Assembly: GCA_030066905.1 (NCBI GenBank)
Contig: JASJAR010000012.1
Location: 56,492 to 120,491 of the forward strand
Reading direction: 5' to 3'
Source: Paracoccaceae bacterium
GTDB lineage: Bacteria; Pseudomonadota; Alphaproteobacteria; Rhodobacterales; Rhodobacteraceae
DNA length: 64,000 nt
The translations under genes and the position numbers were made by a program. Positions within the stretch are counted from its first letter, which is position 1; the number at the start of each line of letters is the position of its first letter. Below the pieces are notes generated by a model. It did not search any database and was not told where the DNA came from. It worked only from the letters and a program-made list of their open reading frames with translations. Below are positions 33,807-42,861 of the stretch, piece by piece.

Positions 33807-33986
33807 CCGGCGATTGGGAATTCGTGGTCTGCCCGCGAATCGCCGGCTCGGATTCGGTCGATTTGACCGTCTTCGCGGCGATCCGAGGCCCCTCGTGCGC
33901 CGGATTCGGCAAAAAACTCGCGCTCCGCGTGGGAATGAGTGGGATTTTTCCTACCTCTTAAATCCCAACAATATGTTGCGTCGAGT
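33807..33986 (+). other. Region after mrp with hairpin and paired TGGGA boxes
   Basis: CCGGCGATT (33807-33815) and AATCGCCGG (33838-33846) form a 9-bp stem just after the mrp stop, without a T run. TGGGA occurs at 33930 and 33940, exactly 10 bp apart. CAATATGTTG at 33969-33978 mirrors CAACATATTC at 34000-34009, so the two arms flank the -35 box of the next promoter. Confidence 0.5.
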
Positions 33987-34015
33987 GTGACCTAGATATC
34001 AACATATTCTAAAAT
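33987..34015 (+). promoter_or_regulatory. Promoter of the mraZ/dcw leader
   Basis: GTGACC at 33987-33992, 17-base spacer, TAAAAT at 34010-34015, in the most AT-rich patch of the area. The predicted start is near 34022, which would give mraZ a leader of roughly 415 bases. An inverted repeat overlaps the spacer and may be an operator. Confidence 0.65.
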
Positions 34016-34080
34016 TTGCTGTCTATGCAGCACAAGTTGTTGTCCTGGCCGACCCTCTGAAGCCATACATTGCGCCGATA

Positions 34081-34124
34081 TCCCAAGATTTCCCTTGCTG
34101 CCCACAAATTCCCAAGCTATCCCT
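34081..34124. promoter_or_regulatory. Phased CCC/GGG boxes, candidate MraZ operator
   Basis: CCC triplets in TCCCA/TCCCT/GCCCA context start at 34082, 34092, 34101, 34111 and 34121, with spacings 10, 9, 10 and 10. On the minus strand this reads TGGGN-N5-type repeats, the form bound by MraZ in E. coli. They lie inside the transcribed leader of mraZ, fitting autoregulation. Confidence 0.5.
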
Positions 34125-34286
34125 TTGTTCATCGGAGAGCAGGGACGGGGCACCAAGACCCCAACCGACCAGAGCAGGTTTCATACAGGCACCCACTTTC
34201 CGAAACGACGAGATCCGGCGCGCGGGCGAGCAGACATCCCCCCAGGTGGCGCGCGCAGTCGGACCTTCCCGGAAACGGGACGAGGG

Positions 34287-34327
34287 CGGCGGATTGAGCA
34301 CTGGCAGCAGCTCAATCCGCCGTTTTC
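34287..34327 (+). terminator. Intrinsic terminator inside the mraZ leader
   Basis: Perfect 13-bp arms CGGCGGATTGAGC (34287-34299) and GCTCAATCCGCCG (34310-34322), 10-base loop ACTGGCAGCA, then TTTTC. It stands 112 bases before the mraZ start, so it must either be leaky or be the end of an independent small RNA. Confidence 0.85.
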
Positions 34328-34351
34328 ACTTCCGGAACCGGCGTCTGCGCA

Positions 34352-34394
34352 GCGTATGGCGCGCGTATGGCAAAGCGTATGGCACGCGTATGGC
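34352..34394 (+). repeat. Four exact GCGTATGGC direct repeats before mraZ
   Basis: GCGTATGGC starts at 34352, 34363, 34375 and 34386, with spacers of 2, 3 and 2 bases (period 11-12). The array ends 44 bases before the mraZ start codon. Near-helical phasing suggests an operator for a ring-shaped or cooperative regulator, MraZ itself being the first candidate. Confidence 0.85.
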
Positions 34395-34438
34395 GGCCAT
34401 CGGCAGAAGGGGGGGCGAGAAGAGGAGCCACGGGGACA

Positions 34439-34957
34439 GTGGTTCGAAGGTTCAGAGGCGAGTTCCATCAGAAGGTGGACGGCAAGGGGCGCATGTCGAT
34501 CCCGGCCTCGTTCCGCCGCGTCCTCGAAGCCGGCGACCCGAACTGGACCCCCGACAACGACCCCGAGATCGTCATCGTCTACGGCGACCACCGCCGCAAA
34601 TACCTCGAGTGCTACACCGTCGACGCCGCCAACGAGGTCGACGCGCAGATCGCGGACCTGCCGCGCGGCTCGATCGAGCGGCGGATGCTCGAGACGCTGT
34701 TCAATGGTCAGTCGCTGGCCACGAGCATCGACAATACCGGCCGGATCGTCCTGCCGCAAAAGCTGCGCGACAAGATCGACATCCCCCTTGGCTCCGACGC
34801 CTACATGATCGCCACCGGCGACACCTTCCAGATCTGGAAACCCGAGACCTACGCCGCCGTCGAACAGGCCCGCACCGAGGCCTGGCTCGAAGAGCAGCCC
34901 GAGGATTTCGACATTCTCACCCTTCTCGACCAGAGGTCCCGGGGGCCGATCCAGTGA
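34439..34957 (+). CDS. mraZ: Transcriptional regulator MraZ
   Basis: A 172-residue protein with two AbrB/MraZ DNA-binding folds in tandem: [20 protein letters not shown] near the N-terminus and [20 protein letters not shown] in the second half. MraZ forms ring oligomers and represses the dcw operon it heads. The start is taken as GTG 34439, giving the conserved [16 protein letters not shown] lies 12 bases before. An in-frame ATG at 34367 would add 24 residues translated from the repeat array and is unlikely. The stop overlaps the rsmH ATG. Confidence 0.93.
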   Translation: MVRRFRGEFHQKVDGKGRMSIPASFRRVLEAGDPNWTPDNDPEIVIVYGDHRRKYLECYTVDAANEVDAQIADLPRGSIERRMLETLFNGQSLATSIDNTGRIVLPQKLRDKIDIPLGSDAYMIATGDTFQIWKPETYAAVEQARTEAWLEEQPEDFDILTLLDQRSRGPIQ

Positions 34958-35958
34958 TGGCGGCGGCGGCGATGACGTCAGATACGCCCCATATCCCCGT
35001 TCTTCTTGGCCCGCTTCTGGCCGCCGTGGCCCCGGTGTCGGGCCATTGGGTCGATGGCACGCTCGGCGCCGGCGGCTATGCGCGCGGGCTTCTCGACGCC
35101 GGTGCCGACCGGGTGACGGGGATCGACCGGGACCCCCTGGCGCTGGAGATGGCGGCCGACTGGGCGGCGCCCTTCGGCGAACGGTTCGAGGCGATCCGGG
35201 GCAACTTCGCCGAGCTCGACAGGCTGGCCGGCGGGCCGGTCGACGGCGTGGTGCTCGACCTCGGGGTCTCCTCGATGCAGCTTGACGACCGGGCGCGGGG
35301 GTTTTCCTTCCTCGGCGACGGCCCCTTGGACATGCGCATGGGCCAGGCTGGGCCGAGCGCCGCCGATCTCGTGAATTCCGCTTCGGAACAAGAGCTTGCC
35401 GACATTCTTTACCAATACGGCGAGGAGCGCGCGTCGCGCCGGATCGCGCGGTCCATCCTCGCCGCACGCGCCGAGGCTCCCATCGCGACAACCGCCAGGC
35501 TGACCGAGATCGTGGCATCCTGTCTGCCGCGTGCCAAGCCCGGCCAGAGCCATCCCGCCACCCGGTCTTTCCAGGCGATCCGGATCGCCGTGAACGACGA
35601 ATTCGCGGCGCTCGTTGCGGGGCTCGAAGCCGCCGAGCGGGCGCTGACCCCCGGCGGGCGGCTCGCCGTGGTCACCTTCCATTCGCTCGAGGACCGGGTC
35701 GTCAAACGGTTCCTTCAGGCGCGGTCGGGGGGCTTCGGCAGGGGCAGCCGCCATGCGCCGGACGCCCCCGAAGAGGCGCCGCGCTTTGCGCTCATGGGCA
35801 AGGCCATCGGCGCCGCGCCGGCCGAACTGGCCGCCAATCCGCGGGCGCGCTCGGCGCGCCTGCGCGTCGCGAGGCGCACCGACGCTCCGGCCGGACCGGT
35901 GGACCGAACCCGGCTCGGCCTGCCGAAAGTAAAGCAAATTAGGGGGTCTGCTCCATGA
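34957..35958 (+). CDS. rsmH: 16S rRNA (cytosine(1402)-N4)-methyltransferase RsmH
   Basis: A 333-residue SAM-dependent enzyme (formerly MraW) that methylates N4 of C1402 in 16S r[19 protein letters not shown] opens the family fold, [15 protein letters not shown] is the SAM motif [15 protein letters not shown] and GPLDMRMG follow, and [16 protein letters not shown] is the late conserved block. The ATG at 34957 overlaps the mraZ stop (TGATG); an alternative ATG at 34972 is also possible. Its stop overlaps the ftsL ATG. Confidence 0.96.
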   Translation: MAAAAMTSDTPHIPVLLGPLLAAVAPVSGHWVDGTLGAGGYARGLLDAGADRVTGIDRDPLALEMAADWAAPFGERFEAIRGNFAELDRLAGGPVDGVVLDLGVSSMQLDDRARGFSFLGDGPLDMRMGQAGPSAADLVNSASEQELADILYQYGEERASRRIARSILAARAEAPIATTARLTEIVASCLPRAKPGQSHPATRSFQAIRIAVNDEFAALVAGLEAAERALTPGGRLAVVTFHSLEDRVVKRFLQARSGGFGRGSRHAPDAPEEAPRFALMGKAIGAAPAELAANPRARSARLRVARRTDAPAGPVDRTRLGLPKVKQIRGSAP

Positions 35959-36308
35959 GGGCGCTGTTTTACATATCCTCGCTTCTTGCCGTCCTGGGGC
36001 TCGCGATCTGGGCCTATCAGGAGAATTACCGCACCCAGGCGAGCCTCAAAGAAGTCGAACGGCTGTCGGCGGAGATCGCGGAGCTGCGCGAGACGCTGGC
36101 CGTGCTCAACGCCGAATGGTCCTATCTCAACCGCCCCGAGCGCCTGCGCGAACTGGCGGATATGAACTTCGACCGGCTCGGCCTTCTGCCGCTCCGGCCC
36201 GACCATTTCGGCCGGATCGATCAGGTGAGCTTTCCGGCTCCGCCCGCCTTGCCGGTCACCCGCGCCTGGGACGTTTCGGGCACCGGCGGCGAGGAGGCGG
36301 CCCGATGA
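35955..36308 (+). CDS. ftsL: Cell division protein FtsL
   Basis: A 117-residue bitopic protein: a transmembrane helix at about residues 3-20 ([18 protein letters not shown]), then a coiled coil ([20 protein letters not shown]), then a short periplasmic end with the FtsL-like [18 protein letters not shown]. FtsL links FtsB/FtsQ to FtsW/FtsI in the divisome. Sequence conservation in this family is poor, so position between rsmH and ftsI is the stronger evidence. It overlaps both neighbours by 4 bases. Confidence 0.9.
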   Translation: MRALFYISSLLAVLGLAIWAYQENYRTQASLKEVERLSAEIAELRETLAVLNAEWSYLNRPERLRELADMNFDRLGLLPLRPDHFGRIDQVSFPAPPALPVTRAWDVSGTGGEEAAR

Positions 36309-38080
36309 TGCGCCGGCCGCTCCGTCCGCTCGCCCGCATCCTCGACGCCCGCGCGAAGGGGGAAAACCCCGATGCCATCGAGCGCGAGAACCTCAAGGCG
36401 CGCCACGAACAGGAGCGCGACCAGCTGCGCGCCCAGGCCGAGGGCCGTCTGCTCGTTCTGGCGGTGTTCTTTCTGTGCGGTTTCGCGATTATCGGGCTCC
36501 GGATGGGGCATCTTGCCGGCTCCGACCCGGTGGAGCCGCGCGCCGCGACCACGACGGCGAAGATCCTCGCCGCCCGGGCCGACATCGTCGACCGGAAGGG
36601 CCGTATCCTCGCGACCAATCTCACGACCCATTCGCTCTATGCCCAGCCCCCGCAGATGATCGACAAGGAGCGGGCAGCGGCCGAACTTGCCCGCATCTTT
36701 CCCGATCTCGACGCCGAAGACCTCCATAAGGACTTCAACGGCCCCCGCAAGTTTCTCTGGATCAAACGCCGGATCAGCCCCGAGCAGCAGCAGGCGGTGC
36801 ACGATATCGGCGACCCGGGGCTCCGCTTCGGACCCCGCGAGATGCGGCTTTACCCCAATGGGCGGCTGGCGGCCCATGTGCTGGGCGGGGCCAAGTTCGG
36901 CCGCGAGGGGGTGCTCTCGGCGGAGGTTGTCGGGCGCGCCGGCGTCGAAAAGGCCTTCGACGCCGAGCTTCGCGACCCCGGCCGCGCGCGCGAGCCCTTG
37001 CGGCTGACGATCGACCTCACCGTGCAGGCCGCCGTCGAGCGGGTGCTCGCGGGCGGCATGCGGCTGATGAACGCGCGCGCGGCGAGCGCGATATTGATGG
37101 ATGCCGAAACCGGCGAGGTGGTCTCGCTGGTGAGCCTGCCCGATTTCGACCCCAACGAACGCCCGCGCGGGGGGCCGCGCGACGACCGGAGCCCGCTCTT
37201 CAATCATGCCGTGCAAGGGGTCTACGAGCTCGGGTCCACCTTCAAGATCTTCACCGCCGCCCAGGCCATCGAGGACGGGCTCGTCTCGCCGCAAACGGTG
37301 ATCGACACGAAGGGCCCGATGACCTGGGGCCGCCACCGGATCCGTGATTTCCGCGACTACGGGCCGGAACTGACGGTGGAAGACGTGATCGTCAAATCCT
37401 CCAATATCGGCACGGCGCGGATGGCGCTGATGATCGGCGGCGAGGGCCAGCAGGCGTTCTTGCGCCGCCTCGGCTTCTTCGAGACCACGGCGCTGGAGAT
37501 GCCCGAAGCCCGGGTCGCGCGGCCGCTCATCCCCAAGCGGTGGTCGGACATCGTGACCATGACGGCAAGCTACGGGCACGGGATATCGGCAAGCCCGATG
37601 CATCTCGCGGCGGCCTATGCCACGGTCGTCAACGGCGGGCGCAAGGTGGAGCCGACGCTTGTGGTGCGCGAGGTCCACGCGCCGGGGGAGCGGGTGATCT
37701 CGGAGGAAACCAGCGCGATCATCCGGGGGATGATGCGTGAGGCGGTGGTGCGCGGGACGGCGAGTTTCGGCGAGGTGCCGGGATATGCGGTGGGCGGCAA
37801 GACCGGGACCGCCGACAAGCCCGACCCGCGCGGCGGCTATTACGAGGACAAGGTCATCGCCACCTTCGCGAGCATCTTCCCGGCCCACAATCCGAGATAC
37901 GTCCTTGTGGTGACCCTCGACGAACCCGAGGAGACCTCCGGCGAGGAGCCACGGCGCACGGCGGGGTGGACGGCGGTGCCGGTCGCGGCGGAGATCATCC
38001 GCCGGGCCGCGCCGCTTCTGGGGCTCGCGCCCGAGATTGAAGACGGCAGCGCGGTTGGGGTAACACTCGCCGCAAACTAA
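36305..38080 (+). CDS. ftsI: Division-specific transpeptidase FtsI (PBP3)
   Basis: A 591-residue class B penicillin-binding protein. A cytosolic tail and one transmembrane helix (about 48-66, LLVLAVFFLCGFAIIG) precede a pedestal domain starting ARADIVDRKGRILATNL. The transpeptidase has Ser 311 in STFK, the SSN triad at 365-367 and KTG at 499-501. It crosslinks septal peptidoglycan with FtsW. The start is ATG 36305, overlapping the ftsL stop; a second ATG follows directly. Confidence 0.97.
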   Translation: MMRRPLRPLARILDARAKGENPDAIERENLKARHEQERDQLRAQAEGRLLVLAVFFLCGFAIIGLRMGHLAGSDPVEPRAATTTAKILAARADIVDRKGRILATNLTTHSLYAQPPQMIDKERAAAELARIFPDLDAEDLHKDFNGPRKFLWIKRRISPEQQQAVHDIGDPGLRFGPREMRLYPNGRLAAHVLGGAKFGREGVLSAEVVGRAGVEKAFDAELRDPGRAREPLRLTIDLTVQAAVERVLAGGMRLMNARAASAILMDAETGEVVSLVSLPDFDPNERPRGGPRDDRSPLFNHAVQGVYELGSTFKIFTAAQAIEDGLVSPQTVIDTKGPMTWGRHRIRDFRDYGPELTVEDVIVKSSNIGTARMALMIGGEGQQAFLRRLGFFETTALEMPEARVARPLIPKRWSDIVTMTASYGHGISASPMHLAAAYATVVNGGRKVEPTLVVREVHAPGERVISEETSAIIRGMMREAVVRGTASFGEVPGYAVGGKTGTADKPDPRGGYYEDKVIATFASIFPAHNPRYVLVVTLDEPEETSGEEPRRTAGWTAVPVAAEIIRRAAPLLGLAPEIEDGSAVGVTLAAN

Positions 38081-38093
38081 GCGAGCAGGCGGC

Positions 38094-39596
38094 ATGGGGC
38101 GAACGGCGGGCACCAAGACACTGGCGGATCTCGGGCTGGCGACGGCCGGGGCGGGGTCGGTCGCGGTGACGGGGCTCGCGGTCGACAGCCGCGAGGTGCG
38201 CGAGGGCTACCTCTTCGGGGCGATGCCCGGGACGAAGGTGCATGGCGGAGAGTTCATCTCCTATGCGCTGCGGATGGGTGCCGCGGCGGTGCTGACCGAC
38301 CGCGAGGGCGGGCGCATCGCCGCCTGGGCGCTCGAGGCCTCCGATGCAGCACTTGTGGTCGCCGAGGACCCGCGCCAGGCGCTGGCCTTTGCCGCGGCAC
38401 TCTGGTTCGCGGCGCAGCCGCGCAGTGTGGTTGCCGTGACGGGAACGAACGGGAAGACCTCCGTTGCGAGCTTCACCCGCCAGCTCTGGGAGGTGCTGGG
38501 GCTCGACGCGGTGAATCTCGGCACGACCGGGGTCGAGGGGGCGCTGTCGCTGCCGCTGCAACATACTACGCCGGAGCCGATTACGCTGCACCGGACCCTG
38601 GCCGAGATCGCGGCCGAGGGGGTGACCCATGCGGCGATGGAAGCCTCCTCCCACGGGCTCGCCCAGCGGCGGCTCGACGGGGTGACCCTGAGTGCCGCGG
38701 CCTTTACCAATATCACCCAGGACCACCTCGACTACCACGCTGATTTCGAGGATTATTTTCGGGCCAAGGCCGGGCTCTTCGAACGTGTGCTGTCGGAGGA
38801 CGGGACGGCGGTCGTCAACCTCGACGACCCCCATGGCCCGCGGATGGCCGCCATCGCCGAGGAGCGCGGGCAGGACCTTTTGACCGTGGGCCGCGACGAA
38901 CGGGCGGCGCTGCGGCTCCTGCGGCAGGGGTTCGAGCCCCTCGGTCAGACGCTGCGCTTCGAATGGGCCGGCAAGCCCAGGCAGGCGCGGCTTGGGCTGA
39001 TCGGCGGGTTCCAGGCGGAGAACGCGCTGGTTGCCGCCGGTCTGGCGATTGCCACGGGCTCCGACCCGGATGCGGTTTTCGCCGCGATGGAGCGGCTTCA
39101 CACGGTGCGCGGGCGGATGCAACTGGCCGCGACGCGGGGCAACGGCGCGGCGGTCTATGTCGACTACGCCCATACGCCGGAGGCGATCCGCACCGCGCTG
39201 AGGGCGCTCAGGCCCCATGTCATGGGCCGGATCGTGATCGTCTTCGGGGCCGGGGGCGACCGGGATACCGCCAAGCGCCCGCTGATGGGGGCGGCGGCCG
39301 CCGAGGGCGCCGATCTTGCCATCGTCACCGACGACAACCCCCGCTCCGAGGACCCCGCCGAGATCCGGGCAGCGGTGCGCGCTGGCATGCCCGACGACCC
39401 GGGCCGGGTGACCGAGGTTGCCGACCGGGCCGAGGCGATCCTGCGCGGCGTCGATGCGCTCGGGCCGGGCGACGCGCTCCTCGTGGCGGGCAAGGGCCAT
39501 GAGACCGGGCAGGTGATCGGCGACGCCGTCCTCCCCTTCGACGATGTCGAACAGGCCAGCGTCTCGGTCGCCGCCCTCGACGGGGCGGGCGCGTGA
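38094..39596 (+). CDS. murE: UDP-MurNAc-tripeptide synthetase MurE (meso-DAP adding)
   Basis: A 500-residue Mur ligase. It adds meso-diaminopimelate to UDP-MurNAc-L-Ala-D-Glu. The ATP loop VTGTNGKTSVASF is near residue 115. The stretch TDDNPRSEDPAEI near 410 is the DNPR motif that marks DAP rather than lysine specificity. A 13-base gap follows ftsI. Its stop overlaps the GTG start of murF. Confidence 0.97.
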   Translation: MGRTAGTKTLADLGLATAGAGSVAVTGLAVDSREVREGYLFGAMPGTKVHGGEFISYALRMGAAAVLTDREGGRIAAWALEASDAALVVAEDPRQALAFAAALWFAAQPRSVVAVTGTNGKTSVASFTRQLWEVLGLDAVNLGTTGVEGALSLPLQHTTPEPITLHRTLAEIAAEGVTHAAMEASSHGLAQRRLDGVTLSAAAFTNITQDHLDYHADFEDYFRAKAGLFERVLSEDGTAVVNLDDPHGPRMAAIAEERGQDLLTVGRDERAALRLLRQGFEPLGQTLRFEWAGKPRQARLGLIGGFQAENALVAAGLAIATGSDPDAVFAAMERLHTVRGRMQLAATRGNGAAVYVDYAHTPEAIRTALRALRPHVMGRIVIVFGAGGDRDTAKRPLMGAAAAEGADLAIVTDDNPRSEDPAEIRAAVRAGMPDDPGRVTEVADRAEAILRGVDALGPGDALLVAGKGHETGQVIGDAVLPFDDVEQASVSVAALDGAGA

Positions 39597-41020
39597 GCGC
39601 GCTCTGGACCGCCGAGGAGGCCGCAGCGGCAACACGCGGGTCGGGCCCGGGGGGCTGGACGGCAACGGGGGTGTCCATCGACACCCGTACGCTTCGGCCG
39701 GGCGATCTCTTCGTCGCCCTCAAGGCGGTGCGCGACGGACATGATTTCGTCGCCGCCGCCCTTGAGAAGGGGGCGGCGGCCGCCCTTGTGGACCGGGTGC
39801 CCGACGGGGTGGCGCCCGACGCGCCGCTTCTCGTCGTCGGGGACGTGCTGGCCGCCCTCGGCAGGCTCGGGGCGGCGGCGCGCAAACGCACAAGGGCCCG
39901 GGTGATCGCGATCACCGGGTCGGTCGGCAAGACCTCCACGAAGGAGATGTTTCGCGCCGCCCTTGCCGGCCAGGGCCGCATCCATGCCGCCGAGGCCAGC
40001 TACAACAACCACTGGGGCGTCCCGCTCACCCTGGCACGGATGCCGGCCGACACCGACTTCGCCATCGTCGAGATCGGCATGAACGCCCCCGGCGAGATCG
40101 CGCCCCTGTCGCGGCTTGCAAAGCCCCATGTGGCGATGGTTACGACCGTGGCGGCCGCCCATCTTGCCGCGTTCGAGGACCTCGGCGGGATCGCCCGGGA
40201 AAAGGGCTCGATCTTCGAGGGCCTGAAGAAGGGCGGCACGGCGCTCTACAATGCCGATATCGACACCGCGAAAATCCTCGCCAAGGCGGCCAAGGCCTCG
40301 AAGGCCGGAGACATCCTGCGCTTCGGCGCGGCGAAATCCGCCGAGGCGCGGCTTGTCTCGGCCAAGCCCTCCGAAACCGTCACGGTCGTCGAAGCGAAGA
40401 TCGGCAAGACGCCCGTTCTGTTCAAACTGGCCACGCCCGGGGCGCATTTCGCGCTGGGCGGTGTGATGGTGCTCGCCGCCGCCGAGGCTGCCGGCGCCGA
40501 TATCGCGCTGACCGCACAGGGTCTCGGGCGCTGGGTGCCGCCGCCGGGGCGGGGGAGGGCCGAACGGCTGGCGCTCGATCCGGTCGAGGACTGGTCGGCA
40601 AAGCTCATCGACGACGCCTTCAACGCCAATCCCGCGTCGCTGGCCGCGGCCCTCGATGTGCTCGCGCTCACCGCGCCGGAGGACAATGTCGGCCGGGTCT
40701 CGACCGGCCGGCGGATCGCGATCCTCGGCGATATGCTCGAACTGGGGAACGCGGAGATCGAGATGCATGCGGCTCTCGCCCGGCACCCGGCGATGGCAAG
40801 CATCGACCGCGTCGATTGCGTCGGCCCCCTGATGGCCGCACTCTGGGAGGCGCTGCCGGCGGAAAAACGGGGCGCGCGGGTGCAGACGGCCGAAGAGCTT
40901 GTGGCCCGGGCCCACCAACTGGTCGATGCAGGCGACGTGGTGCTCGTCAAGGGCTCGAAAGGCAGCCGGGTGAGCCTGGTGGCGGCTGCGCTGAGAAAAC
41001 TGGGCCGGGGCAGGGGGTGA
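39593..41020 (+). CDS. murF: UDP-MurNAc-pentapeptide synthetase MurF
   Basis: A 475-residue Mur ligase that adds D-Ala-D-Ala to the UDP-MurNAc tripeptide. N-terminal [21 protein letters not shown] loop [14 protein letters not shown] near 106, [18 protein letters not shown] and [13 protein letters not shown] are family-typical, as is [16 protein letters not shown]. The start is GTG 39593 overlapping the murE stop. It lies 10 bases before mraY. Confidence 0.97.
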   Translation: MSALWTAEEAAAATRGSGPGGWTATGVSIDTRTLRPGDLFVALKAVRDGHDFVAAALEKGAAAALVDRVPDGVAPDAPLLVVGDVLAALGRLGAAARKRTRARVIAITGSVGKTSTKEMFRAALAGQGRIHAAEASYNNHWGVPLTLARMPADTDFAIVEIGMNAPGEIAPLSRLAKPHVAMVTTVAAAHLAAFEDLGGIAREKGSIFEGLKKGGTALYNADIDTAKILAKAAKASKAGDILRFGAAKSAEARLVSAKPSETVTVVEAKIGKTPVLFKLATPGAHFALGGVMVLAAAEAAGADIALTAQGLGRWVPPPGRGRAERLALDPVEDWSAKLIDDAFNANPASLAAALDVLALTAPEDNVGRVSTGRRIAILGDMLELGNAEIEMHAALARHPAMASIDRVDCVGPLMAALWEALPAEKRGARVQTAEELVARAHQLVDAGDVVLVKGSKGSRVSLVAAALRKLGRGRG

Positions 41021-41030
41021 GGGAGAGCGG

Positions 41031-42119
41031 ATGTTATACTGGCTGACGAACTTTTCGGACGGGGGCGATGTCTTCAACCTCTTCCGCTACATCACCTTCC
41101 GGGCGGGCGGGGCGTTCTTCACCGCCCTGGTCTTCGGCTTTCTCTTCGGCAAACCGCTCATCAATCTGTTGCGCCGGCGCCAGAAGCACGGCCAGCCGAT
41201 CCGCGCGGACGGGCCGGAGGGGCACATCACCGCCAAGGCGGGGACGCCCACCATGGGGGGGCTTCTGATCCTCTCAGCACTTCTCGTGGCCACGCTGCTC
41301 TGGGCGCGGTGGGACAACGGCTATGTCTGGATCGTGCTCTTTGTGACCGCGGCCTTCGGGCTCATCGGCTTTGCCGACGACTACGCCAAGGTCAAGAAGA
41401 ACGACAACTACTCGGGCCTGTCGGGTCGGCTGAGGCTCCTGATCGGGTTCGTCGTCGCCGGGGTGGCGGCCTATTGGGCGGCGATGCTCCACCCCGAGGA
41501 CCTGGCCTTTCACCTCGCCTTTCCGGTGCTGAAGGACGTGCTGCTTTACATGGGGCTCATCTTCGTGCCGTTCTCGATGATCGTGATCGTGGGGGCTGCC
41601 AATGCTGTGAACCTCACCGATGGGCTCGACGGGCTGGCGATCATGCCGGTGATGATCGCCGCCGGCACCCTCGGCGTGATCGCCTATGCGGTCGGCCGGG
41701 TGGACTTCACGCAGTATCTCGACGTCCATTACGTTCCGGGTACCGGGGAAATCCTGATCTTCGCCGCCGCCCTGATCGGCGGGGGGCTGGGGTTTTTGTG
41801 GTACAACGCCCCGCCCGCGGCCGTGTTCATGGGCGATACCGGGAGCCTCGCCCTCGGCGGGGCGCTCGGCGCCATCGCGGTGGCGACGAAACACGAGATC
41901 GTGCTCGCCATCGTCGGCGGGCTCTTCGTCGTGGAGGCCTTGAGCGTCATCATCCAGGTCGCCTATTTCAAGGCCACGGGGCGGCGGGTGTTCCTGATGG
42001 CGCCGATCCACCACCATTTCGAGAAACAGGGCTGGGCCGAGCCGCAGATCGTGATCCGGTTCTGGATCATTTCGCTCATTCTCGCTTTGATCGGGCTGGC
42101 AACGCTCAAGGTGCGGTAG
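41031..42119 (+). CDS. mraY: Phospho-MurNAc-pentapeptide transferase MraY
   Basis: A 362-residue inner-membrane enzyme with about 10 transmembrane segments that makes lipid I on undecaprenyl phosphate. Catalytic and Mg-binding motifs are clear: [34 protein letters not shown] and the His-rich loop [15 protein letters not shown]. Length matches the family. A repeat with two hairpins follows the stop, where the transcript may partly end before the accessory genes. Confidence 0.98.
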   Translation: MLYWLTNFSDGGDVFNLFRYITFRAGGAFFTALVFGFLFGKPLINLLRRRQKHGQPIRADGPEGHITAKAGTPTMGGLLILSALLVATLLWARWDNGYVWIVLFVTAAFGLIGFADDYAKVKKNDNYSGLSGRLRLLIGFVVAGVAAYWAAMLHPEDLAFHLAFPVLKDVLLYMGLIFVPFSMIVIVGAANAVNLTDGLDGLAIMPVMIAAGTLGVIAYAVGRVDFTQYLDVHYVPGTGEILIFAAALIGGGLGFLWYNAPPAAVFMGDTGSLALGGALGAIAVATKHEIVLAIVGGLFVVEALSVIIQVAYFKATGRRVFLMAPIHHHFEKQGWAEPQIVIRFWIISLILALIGLATLKVR

Positions 42120-42125
42120 CGGAGC

Positions 42126-42185
42126 GGGGGGCGCTGCCCCCGGCCCGTTCGGGCCTCCCCCGCGGTATTTTCGGCCAAGATGAAG
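42126..42185. repeat. Rhodobacteraceae-type intergenic repeat (CCCCCG...GTATTTTCGGCCAAGATGAA)
   Basis: Two small hairpins (GGGGG-CGCTG-CCCCC type and GGCCCG-TT-CGGGCC) are followed by CCTCCCCCGCGGTATTTTCG and GCCAAGATGAA. I recognise this as a very common dispersed intergenic sequence in Rhodobacteraceae genomes, often found after genes. It ends at the ribosome site of the SDR gene. Confidence 0.6.
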
Positions 42186-42195
42186 GAGCTTTGAG

Positions 42196-42852
42196 ATGCG
42201 ACGCGCATTGGTGACGGGGGGAAACCGGGGGATCGGCATGGCGATTGCGGCGGGGCTGCGGGAGGCGGGCCTCGAGGTGGTGATCGGAGCCCGTCGGGCC
42301 GAGGACGGGGAAGCGGCCGCGGCCGAGCTCGGCGTGGCGTCGGTCGCGCTCGATCTGATGTCGGAGGCGGGGATCGCGGCAGGTCTCGCGGCGGCCGGGG
42401 AGGTGGACGTGCTCGTCAACAATGCCGGCGTTCTCCATGACGTCTCGCTCATCGGCCCCGACAGCGATTTCGACGAGGCGATGCAGGTGATGGTCCATGC
42501 GCCCTATGCGCTGATCCGCGGCGTCCATCCCGGCATGGCCGCGCGCGGTTACGGCCGGATCGTGAACCTCTCGTCGGGCTGGGGCAGTTTCGCCGAAGGC
42601 CTCGGCGGGCCCGGGGCTTACGGTGTGGCCAAGGCCGCGCTCAATGCGCTCACCCGGGCGCTGGCGCGCGACGTCGGCGCGGGCGTCAAGATCAACGCGA
42701 TGTGCCCCGGCTGGGTGCGCACCCGGATGGGCGGGCCGGGTGCGGCGCTCAGCCCAGAGGAGGGGGCGGACACGGCCGTCTGGCTTGCCACGCTGCCCGA
42801 GGACGGCCCCTCGGGCGGGTTCTTCCGCCGCCGCAAACCGATTGCCTGGTAG
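42196..42852 (+). CDS. SDR-family oxidoreductase
   Basis: A 218-residue short-chain dehydrogenase/reductase. The cofactor glycine motif is VTGGNRGIGMAIAAGLREAG at residues 6-25, the NNAG is in VDVLVNNAGVLHD, and the catalytic Ser-Tyr-Lys are in VNLSSGWGS and YGVAKAALNALTRAL. Substrate unknown. It lies inside the dcw cluster between mraY and murD, 10 bases before the DUF6524 gene. No peptidoglycan role is known for it. Confidence 0.87.
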   Translation: MRRALVTGGNRGIGMAIAAGLREAGLEVVIGARRAEDGEAAAAELGVASVALDLMSEAGIAAGLAAAGEVDVLVNNAGVLHDVSLIGPDSDFDEAMQVMVHAPYALIRGVHPGMAARGYGRIVNLSSGWGSFAEGLGGPGAYGVAKAALNALTRALARDVGAGVKINAMCPGWVRTRMGGPGAALSPEEGADTAVWLATLPEDGPSGGFFRRRKPIAW

Positions 42853-42861
42853 GAGGGCGGG

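Larger units (their letters stand above)
34022..34328 (+). ncRNA. UpsM-like leader small RNA upstream of mraZ
   Basis: A plus-strand RNA of about 305 nt would run from the promoter at 33987-34015 to a strong intrinsic terminator at 34287-34326. In Rhodobacter sphaeroides the dcw cluster has an unusually long 5' leader from which the abundant sRNA UpsM arises by partial termination at an intrinsic terminator; the layout here is the same. Primary-sequence identity with UpsM could not be checked, so the call rests on position and architecture. Both ends are estimates. Confidence 0.65.

Noticed and set aside
34023..34301. Minus-strand open frame of 92 codons in the mraZ leader
   Set aside because: No ribosome site and no recognisable family; promoter, phased boxes and terminator on the other strand explain the region better.
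34352..34394. GCGTATGGC array as a miniature CRISPR or VNTR
   Set aside because: Units are 9 bp with 2-3 base spacers and there are only four; no cas genes. Spacing near the helical repeat before a regulator gene fits an operator better.
34367..34438. Upstream ATG start for mraZ
   Set aside because: It would encode the GCGTATGGC repeat DNA as protein. GTG 34439 gives the conserved MVRRFRGEF start.
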